Below are positions 56,347 through 64,000 of a stretch of 64,000 bases of DNA, in pieces. The stretch spans positions 310,001 through 374,000 of the forward strand of contig NZ_JAHVIA010000004.1 in assembly GCF_019801965.1 (NCBI RefSeq). The letters are read 5' to 3'. The stretch is from Salipiger bermudensis (GTDB lineage Bacteria; Pseudomonadota; Alphaproteobacteria; Rhodobacterales; Rhodobacteraceae). A model generated the notes under the pieces. That model did no database searches. It was not told the DNA's origin and worked only from the letters and a program-made list of their open reading frames with translations. How positions within the stretch are numbered: the first letter of the stretch is position 1; each line of letters starts with the position of its first letter. The position numbers were made by a program, and so were the translations under genes.

Positions 56347-57057
56347 GTGCCGCGCCGGCTGCTGCCCTGCCTCGCCCTCTGGGTGTCGCTGGGAGTTGCC
56401 GCCGGCGGGGCGCAAGCGCAGGCGCTGACCGGCGCCACCTATGTCGAGCCGACGACACGCTACGATCACGGCGTGCTCGGCGATGCGGTGGAGTGGGGCG
56501 CGTTGCGCCTGAGCCGCGACGGCGCGCCGGATCTGCTGATCCGCCTGCCACAGACCCGCGTCTTCGAGGATCTGGCGCCGCGGCTTGTCGATCTCGGTGA
56601 GCACCGCGCCGCGATGGTGGTCGAGAGCGATCTCGAGCGCGGTGCGCGGCTGGCGCTCTACACCGCCGACGGCCTTCTCGCTGCCACGCCCTTCATCGGC
56701 CAGCGAAACCGCTGGCTGGCGCCGGTGGGGGCGGCGGATCTCGATGGTGACGGGCAGGTCGAGCTGGCCTATATCGACCGGCCGCACCTCGCCAGGCAGC
56801 TGCGCATCTGGCGCGTCGTGCCGGGCGCGCAGGCGCTCCGAGAGGTCGCCTCTGCGCCCGATCTCACCAATCACCGCATCGGCTGGGACTCTATTGCCGG
56901 GGGGCTGCGCGACTGCGGCGCCGGCCCCGAGATGGTGCTGGCGAGCGGCGACTGGTCCCGCGTCATCGTGGCGCGGGTGCGCGGCGGCGAGATCACCCGC
57001 GAGGCGCTCGGGCCCTACAGCGACGCGGCCATGGCGCGGGCGCTGGCCTGCCGGTGA
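56347..57057 (+). CDS. Exported FG-GAP/VCBS-type repeat protein
   Basis: 236-aa secreted protein starting at GTG 56347, 4 nt after the ferredoxin gene. Signal peptide MPRRLLPCLALWVSLGVAAG ending near AQAQA. The mature part has one clear calcium-type repeat (VGAADLDGDGQVELAYIDRP) in a beta-propeller-like sequence with aromatic sheets (LRIWRVVPGAQALREV). Function unknown. Same-strand spacing suggests co-transcription with the ferredoxin. Confidence 0.72.
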   Translation: MPRRLLPCLALWVSLGVAAGGAQAQALTGATYVEPTTRYDHGVLGDAVEWGALRLSRDGAPDLLIRLPQTRVFEDLAPRLVDLGEHRAAMVVESDLERGARLALYTADGLLAATPFIGQRNRWLAPVGAADLDGDGQVELAYIDRPHLARQLRIWRVVPGAQALREVASAPDLTNHRIGWDSIAGGLRDCGAGPEMVLASGDWSRVIVARVRGGEITREALGPYSDAAMARALACR

Positions 57058-57136
57058 TGCAGCGAGAGCGCGCCTGGAATGCCTTGCGGTCAAAGATCTC
57101 TTTGCTTTCGCGCCGCGCGCGCTTAGGGATGCGCAC

Positions 57137-57949
57137 ATGAGATTGCTATTTCTTGGTGACGTGATGGGCCGCGCCGGGCGGGCCGCCATCGCGGAAAGAC
57201 TGCCCAAGCTCCGCGAGTCGTGGAAGCTCGATTTCGTCGTGGTCAACGGCGAGAACGCCTCGAACGGCATGGGGCTGACCGCCGAGCACGCCAAGGGCAT
57301 CCTCGAGGCCGGCGCCGACGTGGTGACGCTGGGCGATCATGCCTTCGACCAGAAGGACATGCTGACCTTCGCCGAGAGCGAGCCGCGCATCATCCGCCCG
57401 CTGAACTTCGCCAAGCAGGCGCCCGGGCGCGGTGCCGGGCTCTTTACCGACCGCCGCGGCCGCAAGGTGCTGGTGACGCAGGTGCTCGGGCAGGTGTTCA
57501 TGAAACGGCCCTTCGACGATCCGTTCTCGGCGATGGACGCGGTGCTGCGCAAGCACCCGCTGGGCGGGCAGGCGCAGGCGGTGCTCGTCGACGTGCATTG
57601 CGAGGCGACCTCGGAGAAGATGGCGATGGGCCATTTCTGCGACGGCCGCGCCAGCATGGTCGTCGGCACCCACACCCATGTGCCCACCGGTGACGCGCAG
57701 GTGCTGCCCAAGGGCACCGGCTATCTCACCGATGCCGGCATGTGCGGCGATTACGACTCGGTCATCGGCATGGACAAGGTCGAGCCGATGCGCCGCTTCG
57801 TCACCGGCATGGGCAAGACCCGGTTCCAGCCGGCGCTCGGCGAGGCGACGCTTTGCGGCTTCTATGTCGAGACCGACGACCGCACCGGCAAGGCCGAGCG
57901 GGTCAAGATGGTGCGGCAGGGCGGACGGCTCGAGGCGATCGGGCCGTGA
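57137..57949 (+). CDS. YmdB-type metallophosphoesterase (TIGR00282)
   Basis: 270-aa cytosolic phosphodiesterase. Metal-site motifs: LLFLGDVMGRAGR near residue 3, VVVNGENASNGMGLT near 34, TLGDHAFDQKDML near 63, VDVHCEATSEKMAMGHFCDG near 151 and GTHTHVPTGDAQVL near 177. Bacillus YmdB hydrolyses 2',3'-cAMP and affects development. In alphaproteobacteria the role is unknown. ATG at 57137. Confidence 0.9.
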   Translation: MRLLFLGDVMGRAGRAAIAERLPKLRESWKLDFVVVNGENASNGMGLTAEHAKGILEAGADVVTLGDHAFDQKDMLTFAESEPRIIRPLNFAKQAPGRGAGLFTDRRGRKVLVTQVLGQVFMKRPFDDPFSAMDAVLRKHPLGGQAQAVLVDVHCEATSEKMAMGHFCDGRASMVVGTHTHVPTGDAQVLPKGTGYLTDAGMCGDYDSVIGMDKVEPMRRFVTGMGKTRFQPALGEATLCGFYVETDDRTGKAERVKMVRQGGRLEAIGP

Positions 57950-58110
57950 GCGCCGCGAAGGGGCGGCGTCATTTCGCGTCGCAAATCTGATCTTAACCAT
58001 ATTAGGGCGACACAGGGGCTGTGCCGCCGTCAGCAGCGCACGCCGTCGCGCTTGAAGTTTCACGGCGCTTTGTCAGTATGTGCCGGGTTGAGCAGAGGCA
58101 GATTTCCCGA

Positions 58111-59889
58111 ATGCAATTTTTCGACTTGAGCCAGACGGCGCAGGCTTACATCACCCTTGCCACGGTGGTGGGCATGTTCGTGCTCTTCGTCCAGGAACGC
58201 TATCCCACCGAGGTCGTGGCCATCGGTGGCGTCGGCGTGCTGCTGATGCTGGGCGTTCTGCCCTATGACGCGGCGCTGGCGGTGCTGTCCAACCCGGCGC
58301 CCTGGACCATCGCAGCGATGTTCATCGTGATGGGGGCGCTGGTACGCACCGGCGCGCTCGATGCCTTTGCCAGCTACGCGCAGGGCGAGGTCGCCAAACA
58401 TCCGCGGCGGGCGATCGCGGTTATCATGTCGGTGGTGATCGTCGCCTCGGCTTTCATGAACAACACGCCGGTGGTGGTGATGATGCTGCCGATCTTCGTG
58501 CAGATCTCCAACCAGCTTGGCGTGCAGCCCTCCAAGCTGCTGATCCCGCTGAGTTATGCGGCGATCCTCGGCGGCACCACCACGCTCATCGGCACCTCGA
58601 CGAACCTGCTGGTCGACGGGGTCGCCCGCACCAACGGGCTCGAGCCCTTCACCATCTTCGAGGTCACGCCGCTGGCCATCATCCTCGTCGCCTGGGGGAT
58701 GTTCTACCTGGTGGTGGCGGGGCGATTCCTGCTGCCCGAGCGGCACTCGATGGCCGGCATGCTGTCGGACCGGTCGCGGATGAAGTTCTTCACCGAAGCG
58801 GTGATCCCGCCCGACAGCAACCTCATCGGCCGCGACGTTTTGGGCGTGCAGCTCTTCAAGCGCGAAGGCGTGCGCTTGGTCGACGTCGTGCGCGGCGACG
58901 AGTCGCTGCGGCGCAACCTGCAGGGCGTCACCCTCGAGGTCGGCGACCGGGTGGTGCTGCGCACCCAGATGACCGAGCTTCTGAGCCTGCAGCGGAACAA
59001 GGAGCTCAAGCGGGTCGACCAGATCTCGGCGCGCGAGACCACCACCGTTGAGGTTCTGATCTCGCCGGGCTGCAAGATGGTCGGCCGCTCGCTGGGCGCG
59101 CTGCGCCTGCGCCGGCGCTACGGCGTCTACCCGCTGGCGGTGCATCGCCGGAACCAGAATATCGGCCGCAAGCTCGACGATCTCGTGGTGCGGGTCGGCG
59201 ACACGCTGCTGCTCGAGGGTGCGCCGGAGGACATCAAGCGCCTGGCCGACGAGATGGAGCTGGTCGACGTTTCGCACCCCTCGGCCCGTGCCTTCCGCCG
59301 CGGCCATGCCCCCGTCGCCATCGGCGCGATGGCGGCGATCGTGATCCTCTCGGCGCTCGGCGTGGCGCCGATCCTGTCGCTGACGGTGATCGCGGTGGCG
59401 GTGGTGCTGCTGGCGCGCTGCATCGATGCCGACGAGGCGTTTTCCTTCGTCGAGGGGCGCCTGCTGGCGCTGATCTTCGCCATGCTGGCGATCGGCGCGG
59501 CGCTCGACGCCTCCGGCGCGGTCGAGCTGATCGTGCGCGCGGTGGCGCCGTTGATGCAGGATCTGCCGGGGCCGCTGCTGGTCTGGGCGGTGTTCCTGCT
59601 CACCTCGGTGCTGACCGAGGCGGTGAGCAACAATGCCGTGGCGGTCGTGGTGACCCCGATCGCGATCTCGCTGGCACAGGCGCTGGGCATCGATCCGCGC
59701 CCGCTGGTGGTGGCCGTGATGGTGGCGGCGTCATGCAGCTTCGCGACGCCGATCGGCTACCAGACCAACACGCTGGTCTATGGTCCGGGTGGCTACCGCT
59801 TCTCGGATTTCCTCAAGGTCGGCGTGCCGCTGAACCTCACCGTGGGCGTGCTCTCTGCGCTTCTGATCCCGCTGATCTGGCCGCTCTGA
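58111..59889 (+). CDS. SLC13/DASS-type anion transporter with RCK_C domains
   Basis: 592-aa inner-membrane protein. Two blocks of membrane segments are separated by two RCK_C (TrkA-C) domains (about 215-300 and 310-390): VRLVDVVRGDESLRRNLQGV and VGRSLGALRLRRRYGVYPLA. The transport core has ASAFMNNTPVVVMMLPIFVQ near 115 and TEAVSNNAVAVVVTPIAISL near 505 (the SNT-like substrate/sodium motifs), plus GGTTTLIGTSTNLLVDGVAR near 152. Relatives include SAC1/SdcS sulfate or dicarboxylate carriers. Start at 58111 was chosen because the protein begins there in the family; the ribosome binding site is weak. Confidence 0.85.
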   Translation: MQFFDLSQTAQAYITLATVVGMFVLFVQERYPTEVVAIGGVGVLLMLGVLPYDAALAVLSNPAPWTIAAMFIVMGALVRTGALDAFASYAQGEVAKHPRRAIAVIMSVVIVASAFMNNTPVVVMMLPIFVQISNQLGVQPSKLLIPLSYAAILGGTTTLIGTSTNLLVDGVARTNGLEPFTIFEVTPLAIILVAWGMFYLVVAGRFLLPERHSMAGMLSDRSRMKFFTEAVIPPDSNLIGRDVLGVQLFKREGVRLVDVVRGDESLRRNLQGVTLEVGDRVVLRTQMTELLSLQRNKELKRVDQISARETTTVEVLISPGCKMVGRSLGALRLRRRYGVYPLAVHRRNQNIGRKLDDLVVRVGDTLLLEGAPEDIKRLADEMELVDVSHPSARAFRRGHAPVAIGAMAAIVILSALGVAPILSLTVIAVAVVLLARCIDADEAFSFVEGRLLALIFAMLAIGAALDASGAVELIVRAVAPLMQDLPGPLLVWAVFLLTSVLTEAVSNNAVAVVVTPIAISLAQALGIDPRPLVVAVMVAASCSFATPIGYQTNTLVYGPGGYRFSDFLKVGVPLNLTVGVLSALLIPLIWPL

Positions 59890-59900
59890 GCGCGGCGCCG

Positions 59901-59932
59901 GGCCAAGATTTTTCGTCCGAAAAATCTTGGCC
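59901..59932 (+). terminator. Hairpin terminator after the SLC13 gene
   Basis: GGCCAAGATTTTTCG pairs with CGAAAAATCTTGGCC (15 bp with a 2-nt centre). T-rich and A-rich arms make it active on both strands, and it overlaps a second hairpin at 59931-59961. Confidence 0.7.
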
Positions 59933-59961
59933 TCAAGAATCTTAGCCAAGATTTTTGAGGC
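59931..59961. terminator. Second hairpin, convergent gap
   Basis: CCTCAAGAATCTT pairs with AAGATTTTTGAGG (13 bp, one G-T pair, AGCC loop). It ends 7 nt from the stop of the convergent amidotransferase gene. The motif CAAGATTTTT occurs in both hairpins. Confidence 0.55.
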
Positions 59962-59967
59962 GGGGCC

Positions 59968-60702
59968 TCAGCCGTAGCGCTGCACGAAATTGCGCAGGAT
60001 CTGTTCCGGCCAGATCACCTCCGCCGCCCGACACATGGCGATCAGGTCATCCGCCTCGGAGGGGTCGAAATAGCCCTTGTGGCGGTAGATGCGGATGCGG
60101 GTCTCGAACCCGGCCGCATCGGCCTCGGGGTGGAACTGCGTGGCATAGACGTTGGCGCCGTGGCGGATCATCTGGAACGGGCAGGGGCCGGAGCTCAGCA
60201 GATGCGCCGCGCCCTCGGGCAGGTGCTGCACCGCCTCCTTGTGGCCCACGAAGGCATCGAACCGCTCCGGGAGCCCCTCGAGCAGGGGATCGCGCGCCCC
60301 GGCCTCGGTGCGGCTGCAGGTCACCGCGCCCACCGGCTCGCCATAGCGCGCCTTGTCGACCTCGGCGCCGAGGTGATGCGCGAGGATGCCGATGCCGTAG
60401 CAGCAGCCCAGGAACGGCACGTCCTCGGAGGTGATCGCCGGCATCAGGGACAGGCAGGCGGCTTCGATCCGCGCCTCCACCGCCGATTTGCTCTCCGCCG
60501 GGTCCGAGACGCAGCCCGGGCCCCCGCCGACGATGACGCCCGCGTAGTCCCGCGGGTCGAGCCCCTCGGGCAGCTCTTCGCAATCGAGCCGGATGCGATG
60601 CACCCGCTCGGGGGAGAGATCGCCCTTGGCGAGGAAGGCGGCAAACTCGTCGTCGCTGGCCTCGGCCTCCGGGCGCAGCTGCAGGATCAGGAAACGGCTC
60701 AT
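59968..60702 (-). CDS. Class I glutamine amidotransferase-like protein
   Basis: 244-aa protein with a GATase domain like those of GMP synthase (GMPS) and related free enzymes. Nucleophile Cys in FLGCCYGIGILAHHLGA near residue 98, catalytic His-Glu in ATQFHPEADAAGF near 190, and GGGPGCVSDPAES near 60. It resembles the stand-alone GMP synthase-like amidotransferases, whose acceptor is often unknown. Start set at 60702 by the methionine before RFLILQLRPE; the long upstream frame is antisense to other genes. Confidence 0.85.
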   Translation of the reverse strand: MSRFLILQLRPEAEASDDEFAAFLAKGDLSPERVHRIRLDCEELPEGLDPRDYAGVIVGGGPGCVSDPAESKSAVEARIEAACLSLMPAITSEDVPFLGCCYGIGILAHHLGAEVDKARYGEPVGAVTCSRTEAGARDPLLEGLPERFDAFVGHKEAVQHLPEGAAHLLSSGPCPFQMIRHGANVYATQFHPEADAAGFETRIRIYRHKGYFDPSEADDLIAMCRAAEVIWPEQILRNFVQRYG

Positions 60703-60798
60703 GCGCAAGGCTTTAGCCCGCCGCGTCCGATCCGCAAAGCGCAGATGTGATCGGCCCCCCGCTTGATTGCCCCACCCTGAAGAACATAACATGAACAA

Positions 60799-62031
60799 AT
60801 GGCCCGACTCACTCTCGATCAGAAGCTCGCGATTCTCTCCGACGCGGCAAAATACGATGCCTCCTGCGCCTCGAGCGGGGGGCAGAAGCGCGACTCGCGC
60901 GATGGCAAGGGGCTGGGCTCGGTCACCGGCTCGGGGATCTGCCACGCCTACGCGCCCGACGGGCGCTGCATCAGCCTGCTCAAGATCCTGATGACCAATT
61001 TCTGCATCTACGATTGCGCCTACTGCGTGAACCGGGTGAGCAGCAACGTCCAGCGCGCCCGCTTCTCGCCCGAGGAGGTGGTGACGCTGACGCTCGAATT
61101 CTACCGGCGCAACTATATCGAGGGGCTGTTCCTGTCCTCGGGCATCATCCGCAGCCCCGACGAGACCATGACCGACATGGTCCGCATCGCCCGCACCCTG
61201 CGGCAGGAGCACGGGTTTCGCGGCTATATCCACCTCAAGACCATCCCCGACGCCGCGCCGGAGCTGATCGAGGAGGCGGGGCTCTATGCCGACCGGCTGT
61301 CGATCAATGTCGAACTGCCGACCGACGGGGCGGTGAAATCCTACGCCCCCGAGAAGGACCCGGCGCAGATCCGCAAGGCGATGGCCGATGTGCGGCTCTC
61401 GCGCGAGGCCCGCAAGGAGCGCAGCTTCACCGGCAAGCGCCCGCCGCGCTTTGCCCCCGCAGGGCAATCGACGCAGATGATCGTCGGGGCCGACGGCGCC
61501 GATGACACCACCATCCTCGGCACCTCGACGCGGCTCTATTCCAGCTACCGGCTCAAGCGGGTCTATTATTCCGCCTTTTCGCCGATCCCCGACAGCTCGG
61601 CGGCGCTGCCTCTGATCAAGCCGCCGCTCATGCGCGAGCACCGGCTCTACCAGGCCGACTGGCTGCTGCGCTTCTACGGCTTCGAGCTGGGTGAGATCGC
61701 CTCGGCCACCAAGGGCGGCCATCTCGATCTCGAGATCGACCCAAAGCTCGCCTGGGCGCTGGTCAACCGCCACCGCTTCCCGATCGACGTCAACCGCGCC
61801 GAGCGCGAGCTGCTGCTGCGCATCCCCGGCGTTGGCACCAAGAGCGTCGGGCGCATCCTCGCCACCCGCCGGCACCGCACCCTGCGCTACGAGGACCTGC
61901 GCCGCATGGGGGTCAACCTCAAGCAGGCGCGGCCCTTCCTTACGGCGCTCGACTGGCGCCCGCGCGGGCTCGACGCCGCCGATCTGCGGGCGCGCTTCGC
62001 GCCGCCGCCCGAGCAGCTCCAGCTCATCTGA
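60799..62031 (+). CDS. Radical SAM protein, putative DNA modification/repair (TIGR03916-like)
   Basis: 410-aa radical SAM enzyme. The iron-sulfur motif CIYDCAYC (C69, C73, C76) binds 4Fe-4S and SAM. It carries FSPEEVVTLTLEFYRRNYIE near 89 and a C-terminal helix-hairpin-helix DNA-binding part (RELLLRIPGVGTKSVGRILA near 335-354). The whole pattern matches the family called putative DNA modification/repair radical SAM protein. The stop overlaps the next gene by one base, and that gene encodes the usual partner. Substrate unproven. Confidence 0.88.
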   Translation: MARLTLDQKLAILSDAAKYDASCASSGGQKRDSRDGKGLGSVTGSGICHAYAPDGRCISLLKILMTNFCIYDCAYCVNRVSSNVQRARFSPEEVVTLTLEFYRRNYIEGLFLSSGIIRSPDETMTDMVRIARTLRQEHGFRGYIHLKTIPDAAPELIEEAGLYADRLSINVELPTDGAVKSYAPEKDPAQIRKAMADVRLSREARKERSFTGKRPPRFAPAGQSTQMIVGADGADDTTILGTSTRLYSSYRLKRVYYSAFSPIPDSSAALPLIKPPLMREHRLYQADWLLRFYGFELGEIASATKGGHLDLEIDPKLAWALVNRHRFPIDVNRAERELLLRIPGVGTKSVGRILATRRHRTLRYEDLRRMGVNLKQARPFLTALDWRPRGLDAADLRARFAPPPEQLQLI

Positions 62032-63470
62032 TGCGCCGGGTCGTGCTGCCGGAGATCGGCACCTTCGAGGCCTGGCGCGACGAGGCGCGGGCGCTGCTGG
62101 GCGCGGGCGTGCCGCCCGAGGAGGTGCTTTGGCATCGCGGCGCGGCGGAGGCCGATCTCTTCGCCGAGGCGCTGCCGCCGGTGACGGGCGGGGCGGTGAC
62201 GGTGCCCAAGGGCTTCGTCGATCTCGCACGGCTGGTGGTCTGGCACAGCGATCCCGAGCGCTTTGCCCGGCTCTACGCGCTGCTCTGGGCGCTGGGTCAC
62301 AACCGCCGCCTGCTCGAGGATCGCGGCGATCCGCGCATCGACCGGCTGCGGCGGATGGCCAAGGAGGTCAGCCGCGACCGCCACAAGATGACCGCCTTCG
62401 TCCGTTTCCGCGAGATCGGCGATCCCGCCGCTCCGCGCCGTCGCTTCGCCGCCTGGTTCGAGCCCACGCATTACATTCTCGAGCTCACCGCACCGTTCTT
62501 TGCCAAGCGCTTCGGGGATATGGACTGGTCGATCTTCACGCCGGATCTCACGGCGCATTACGACGGGTTCGAGATCCGCTTCGCCCCCGCCGAGGCGCGG
62601 CCCGATCTGCCCGACGATGCCGCCGAGGATCTCTGGCGCACCTATTTCCGCAACATCTTCAACCCCGCGCGGCTCAAGGTGAAGGCGATGCAGGCGGAGA
62701 TGCCGAAGAAATACTGGCGCAACATGCCCGAGACGGCGCTGATCCCCGAGATGATCGCTGAGGCCCAGTCGCGGGCGCAGGCGATGGCCGAGGCGGCGCC
62801 GACGCTGCCGCCGGTCCGCGCCGAGCGCATCACCGACCGTCTGCGCGCTCCCGAGGCGCCGGCGCCGGTGGGCGACCGCGACGCGCTGCTCTCCGGGCTG
62901 GCGGGCTGCCGGCGCTGCCCGCTGTGGCAGAATGCCACCCAGCCGGTGGCGGGCGAGGGCCCGCTCGATGCGGCGCTGATGATCGTCGGCGAGCAGCCCG
63001 GCGACCAGGAGGATCTCGCGGGGCGGCCCTTCGTCGGGCCGGCGGGGCAGCTCTTCGACGCGGTGGCCGAGCGCGCCGGGCTGGCGCGTGACCGGGCCTA
63101 TGTCACCAACGCGGTGAAGCATTTCAAGTTTGCTCCGCGCGGCAAGCGGCGGCTGCACCAGTCTCCGAATTCGGGCGAGATCGCGCATTGCCGCTGGTGG
63201 CTCGACATGGAGCGCCAACTCGTGCGCCCGAAGCTCATCGTCGCCATGGGGGCGAGTGCTGCGGAAAGCCTGACCGGCGACGGCCGCCGCATCGGCACGC
63301 GGCGCGGCGCGCTCGAGAGCGCGCCCGACGGCACGCCGGTGATGCTGACATGGCACCCGTCCTACCTCCTGCGCCTGCCCGAGGGCGCGCGGGGCGCGGC
63401 CGAGGCGGCCTTCGAGGCGGATCTGCGCCGCGCCGCCGCGCTGATCGCCGAGGGCGATCCCGCCGCCTGA
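62031..63470 (+). CDS. DUF4130-UdgX fusion, uracil-DNA-binding repair protein
   Basis: 479 aa. Residues 1-260 are a DUF4130/TIGR03915-type domain ([16 protein letters not shown] near 80, [11 protein letters not shown] near 116). From about 282 it is a UdgX-type uracil-DNA glycosylase: GCRRCPLW (C293, C296), [15 protein letters not shown] near 317-331 and TNAVKHFKF near 359, then KRRLHQSP with H376. In Mycobacterium UdgX the equivalent His forms a covalent bond with the abasic site after uracil removal. A further cysteine is C387. H364 stands where family-4 enzymes have a Cys in VKC. It is coupled to the radical SAM gene and ends before murB. Confidence 0.9.
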   Translation: MRRVVLPEIGTFEAWRDEARALLGAGVPPEEVLWHRGAAEADLFAEALPPVTGGAVTVPKGFVDLARLVVWHSDPERFARLYALLWALGHNRRLLEDRGDPRIDRLRRMAKEVSRDRHKMTAFVRFREIGDPAAPRRRFAAWFEPTHYILELTAPFFAKRFGDMDWSIFTPDLTAHYDGFEIRFAPAEARPDLPDDAAEDLWRTYFRNIFNPARLKVKAMQAEMPKKYWRNMPETALIPEMIAEAQSRAQAMAEAAPTLPPVRAERITDRLRAPEAPAPVGDRDALLSGLAGCRRCPLWQNATQPVAGEGPLDAALMIVGEQPGDQEDLAGRPFVGPAGQLFDAVAERAGLARDRAYVTNAVKHFKFAPRGKRRLHQSPNSGEIAHCRWWLDMERQLVRPKLIVAMGASAAESLTGDGRRIGTRRGALESAPDGTPVMLTWHPSYLLRLPEGARGAAEAAFEADLRRAAALIAEGDPAA

Positions 63471-63528
63471 CACCCCAGGGGCGCAACAGGGGCTTTACCG
63501 GCGCGGCGGGGCAGGGCAGAACAGCGCC

Positions 63529-64000
63529 ATGACCGAGACACACCCCTCCCAAACCCTTCCCGAAACCCGTGGCCGCCTGACCCCGGACCGTGACCTTTCG
63601 TCCCTCACATGGCTGCGCGTCGGCGGGCCTGCGGACCTGCTGTTCCAGCCGGCCGATCTCGAGGACCTGCAGGCGTTCCTGCGCGCATTGCCGCCGGAGC
63701 GGGCGGTCTTTCCGATGGGCGTCGGCTCCAACCTGATCGTGCGCGATGGCGGGCTGCGGGCGGTGGTGATCCGGCTCGGGCGCGGCTTCAACGGCATCGA
63801 GATCGACGGCACCCGCGTGACCGTGGGCGCGGCGATGCTCGACGCGCAGCTTGCCAAGCGGGCGGCGGCGGAAGGCGTCGACCTGACCTTCCTGCGCACC
63901 ATCCCCGGCAGCGTCGGCGGCGCGGTGCGGATGAACGCGGGCTGCTATGGCACCTACGTGGCCGACCACCTGGTCGAGATCCGCGCGGTGACCCGCGAGG
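63529..64000 (+). CDS. murB: UDP-N-acetylenolpyruvoylglucosamine reductase, 5' part
   Basis: Peptidoglycan precursor enzyme that reduces UDP-GlcNAc-enolpyruvate to UDP-MurNAc with FAD and NADPH. Only about 157 codons are visible; the gene runs off the right end. The frame is open from ATG 63529 and shows [18 protein letters not shown] near residue 26, [20 protein letters not shown] near 63-82 (FAD-binding loop), [20 protein letters not shown] near 124-143. The start follows GCGGGGCAGGGCAG, a modest ribosome binding site. Probably the edge of the mur/fts division cluster. Confidence 0.93.
   Translation, partial: MTETHPSQTLPETRGRLTPDRDLSSLTWLRVGGPADLLFQPADLEDLQAFLRALPPERAVFPMGVGSNLIVRDGGLRAVVIRLGRGFNGIEIDGTRVTVGAAMLDAQLAKRAAAEGVDLTFLRTIPGSVGGAVRMNAGCYGTYVADHLVEIRAVTRE

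Overview
The window looks like chromosomal DNA of a marine Rhodobacterales alphaproteobacterium of the Roseobacter group. The evidence is the very high G+C, the strong shadow ORFs that go with it, a Rhodobacter capsulatus-type gene transfer agent (GTA) cluster followed by cysE, fused pntA plus pntB, a pyruvate dehydrogenase operon whose E1-beta carries its own lipoyl domain, and small alphaproteobacterial families such as DUF2842 and DUF2065. The species cannot be fixed from sequence alone.

Layout. 0-7.1 kb: a kynureninase/SDR pair on the minus strand, a divergent exported metallo-beta-lactamase-fold protein with an altered metal motif, a small membrane methyltransferase-like protein, and the proton-translocating transhydrogenase pntAB. 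7.2-22.2 kb: an apparently complete GTA structural cluster (g1-g15, with g3.5 and g10.1) and a small downstream gene. It begins with a promoter-like sequence, a strong intrinsic terminator and a 37-codon leader ORF. An acetyltransferase gene on the opposite strand separates g2 from g3. 22.3-30.1 kb: cysE, an MFS exporter, the pdhA-pdhB-small gene-pdhC operon, and an XRE/cupin regulator with a GNAT enzyme.

30.2-41.4 kb is the most accessory-looking part. It holds a phospholipase D-like lipoprotein, an outer-membrane beta-barrel candidate, a DUF3604 protein, an IS3-type transposase remnant, and a same-strand array of seven small envelope genes. The array contains two paralogous lipoproteins, a GlsB/YeaQ-like protein, an SH3 protein, two small membrane proteins and a secreted protein. 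A divergent AraC-type regulator flanks it, with repeated TCCAAT boxes in between. About 0.94 kb with no convincing gene follows.

41.4-64 kb returns to conserved genes: rpiA, glutathione reductase, hflK-hflC-DUF2065, a 28-bp minisatellite, a globin-coupled chemotaxis transducer, a DegP-type protease, an EEP-family hydrolase, a YidE-type transporter, purA-DUF2842, a peptidoglycan-binding lipoprotein, a 2Fe-2S ferredoxin, a YmdB-type phosphodiesterase, an SLC13/RCK transporter, a glutamine amidotransferase-like protein, a radical SAM protein overlapping a DUF4130-UdgX fusion (a probable DNA-repair pair), and the 5' part of murB, cut by the window end.

The best targets for new biology are the GTA leader with its internal terminator, the envelope gene array with its AraC regulator, and the radical SAM/UdgX pair. 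No rRNA, tRNA, CRISPR array or intact insertion sequence was recognised. Assignments rest on reading motifs and gene order; no database search was run.
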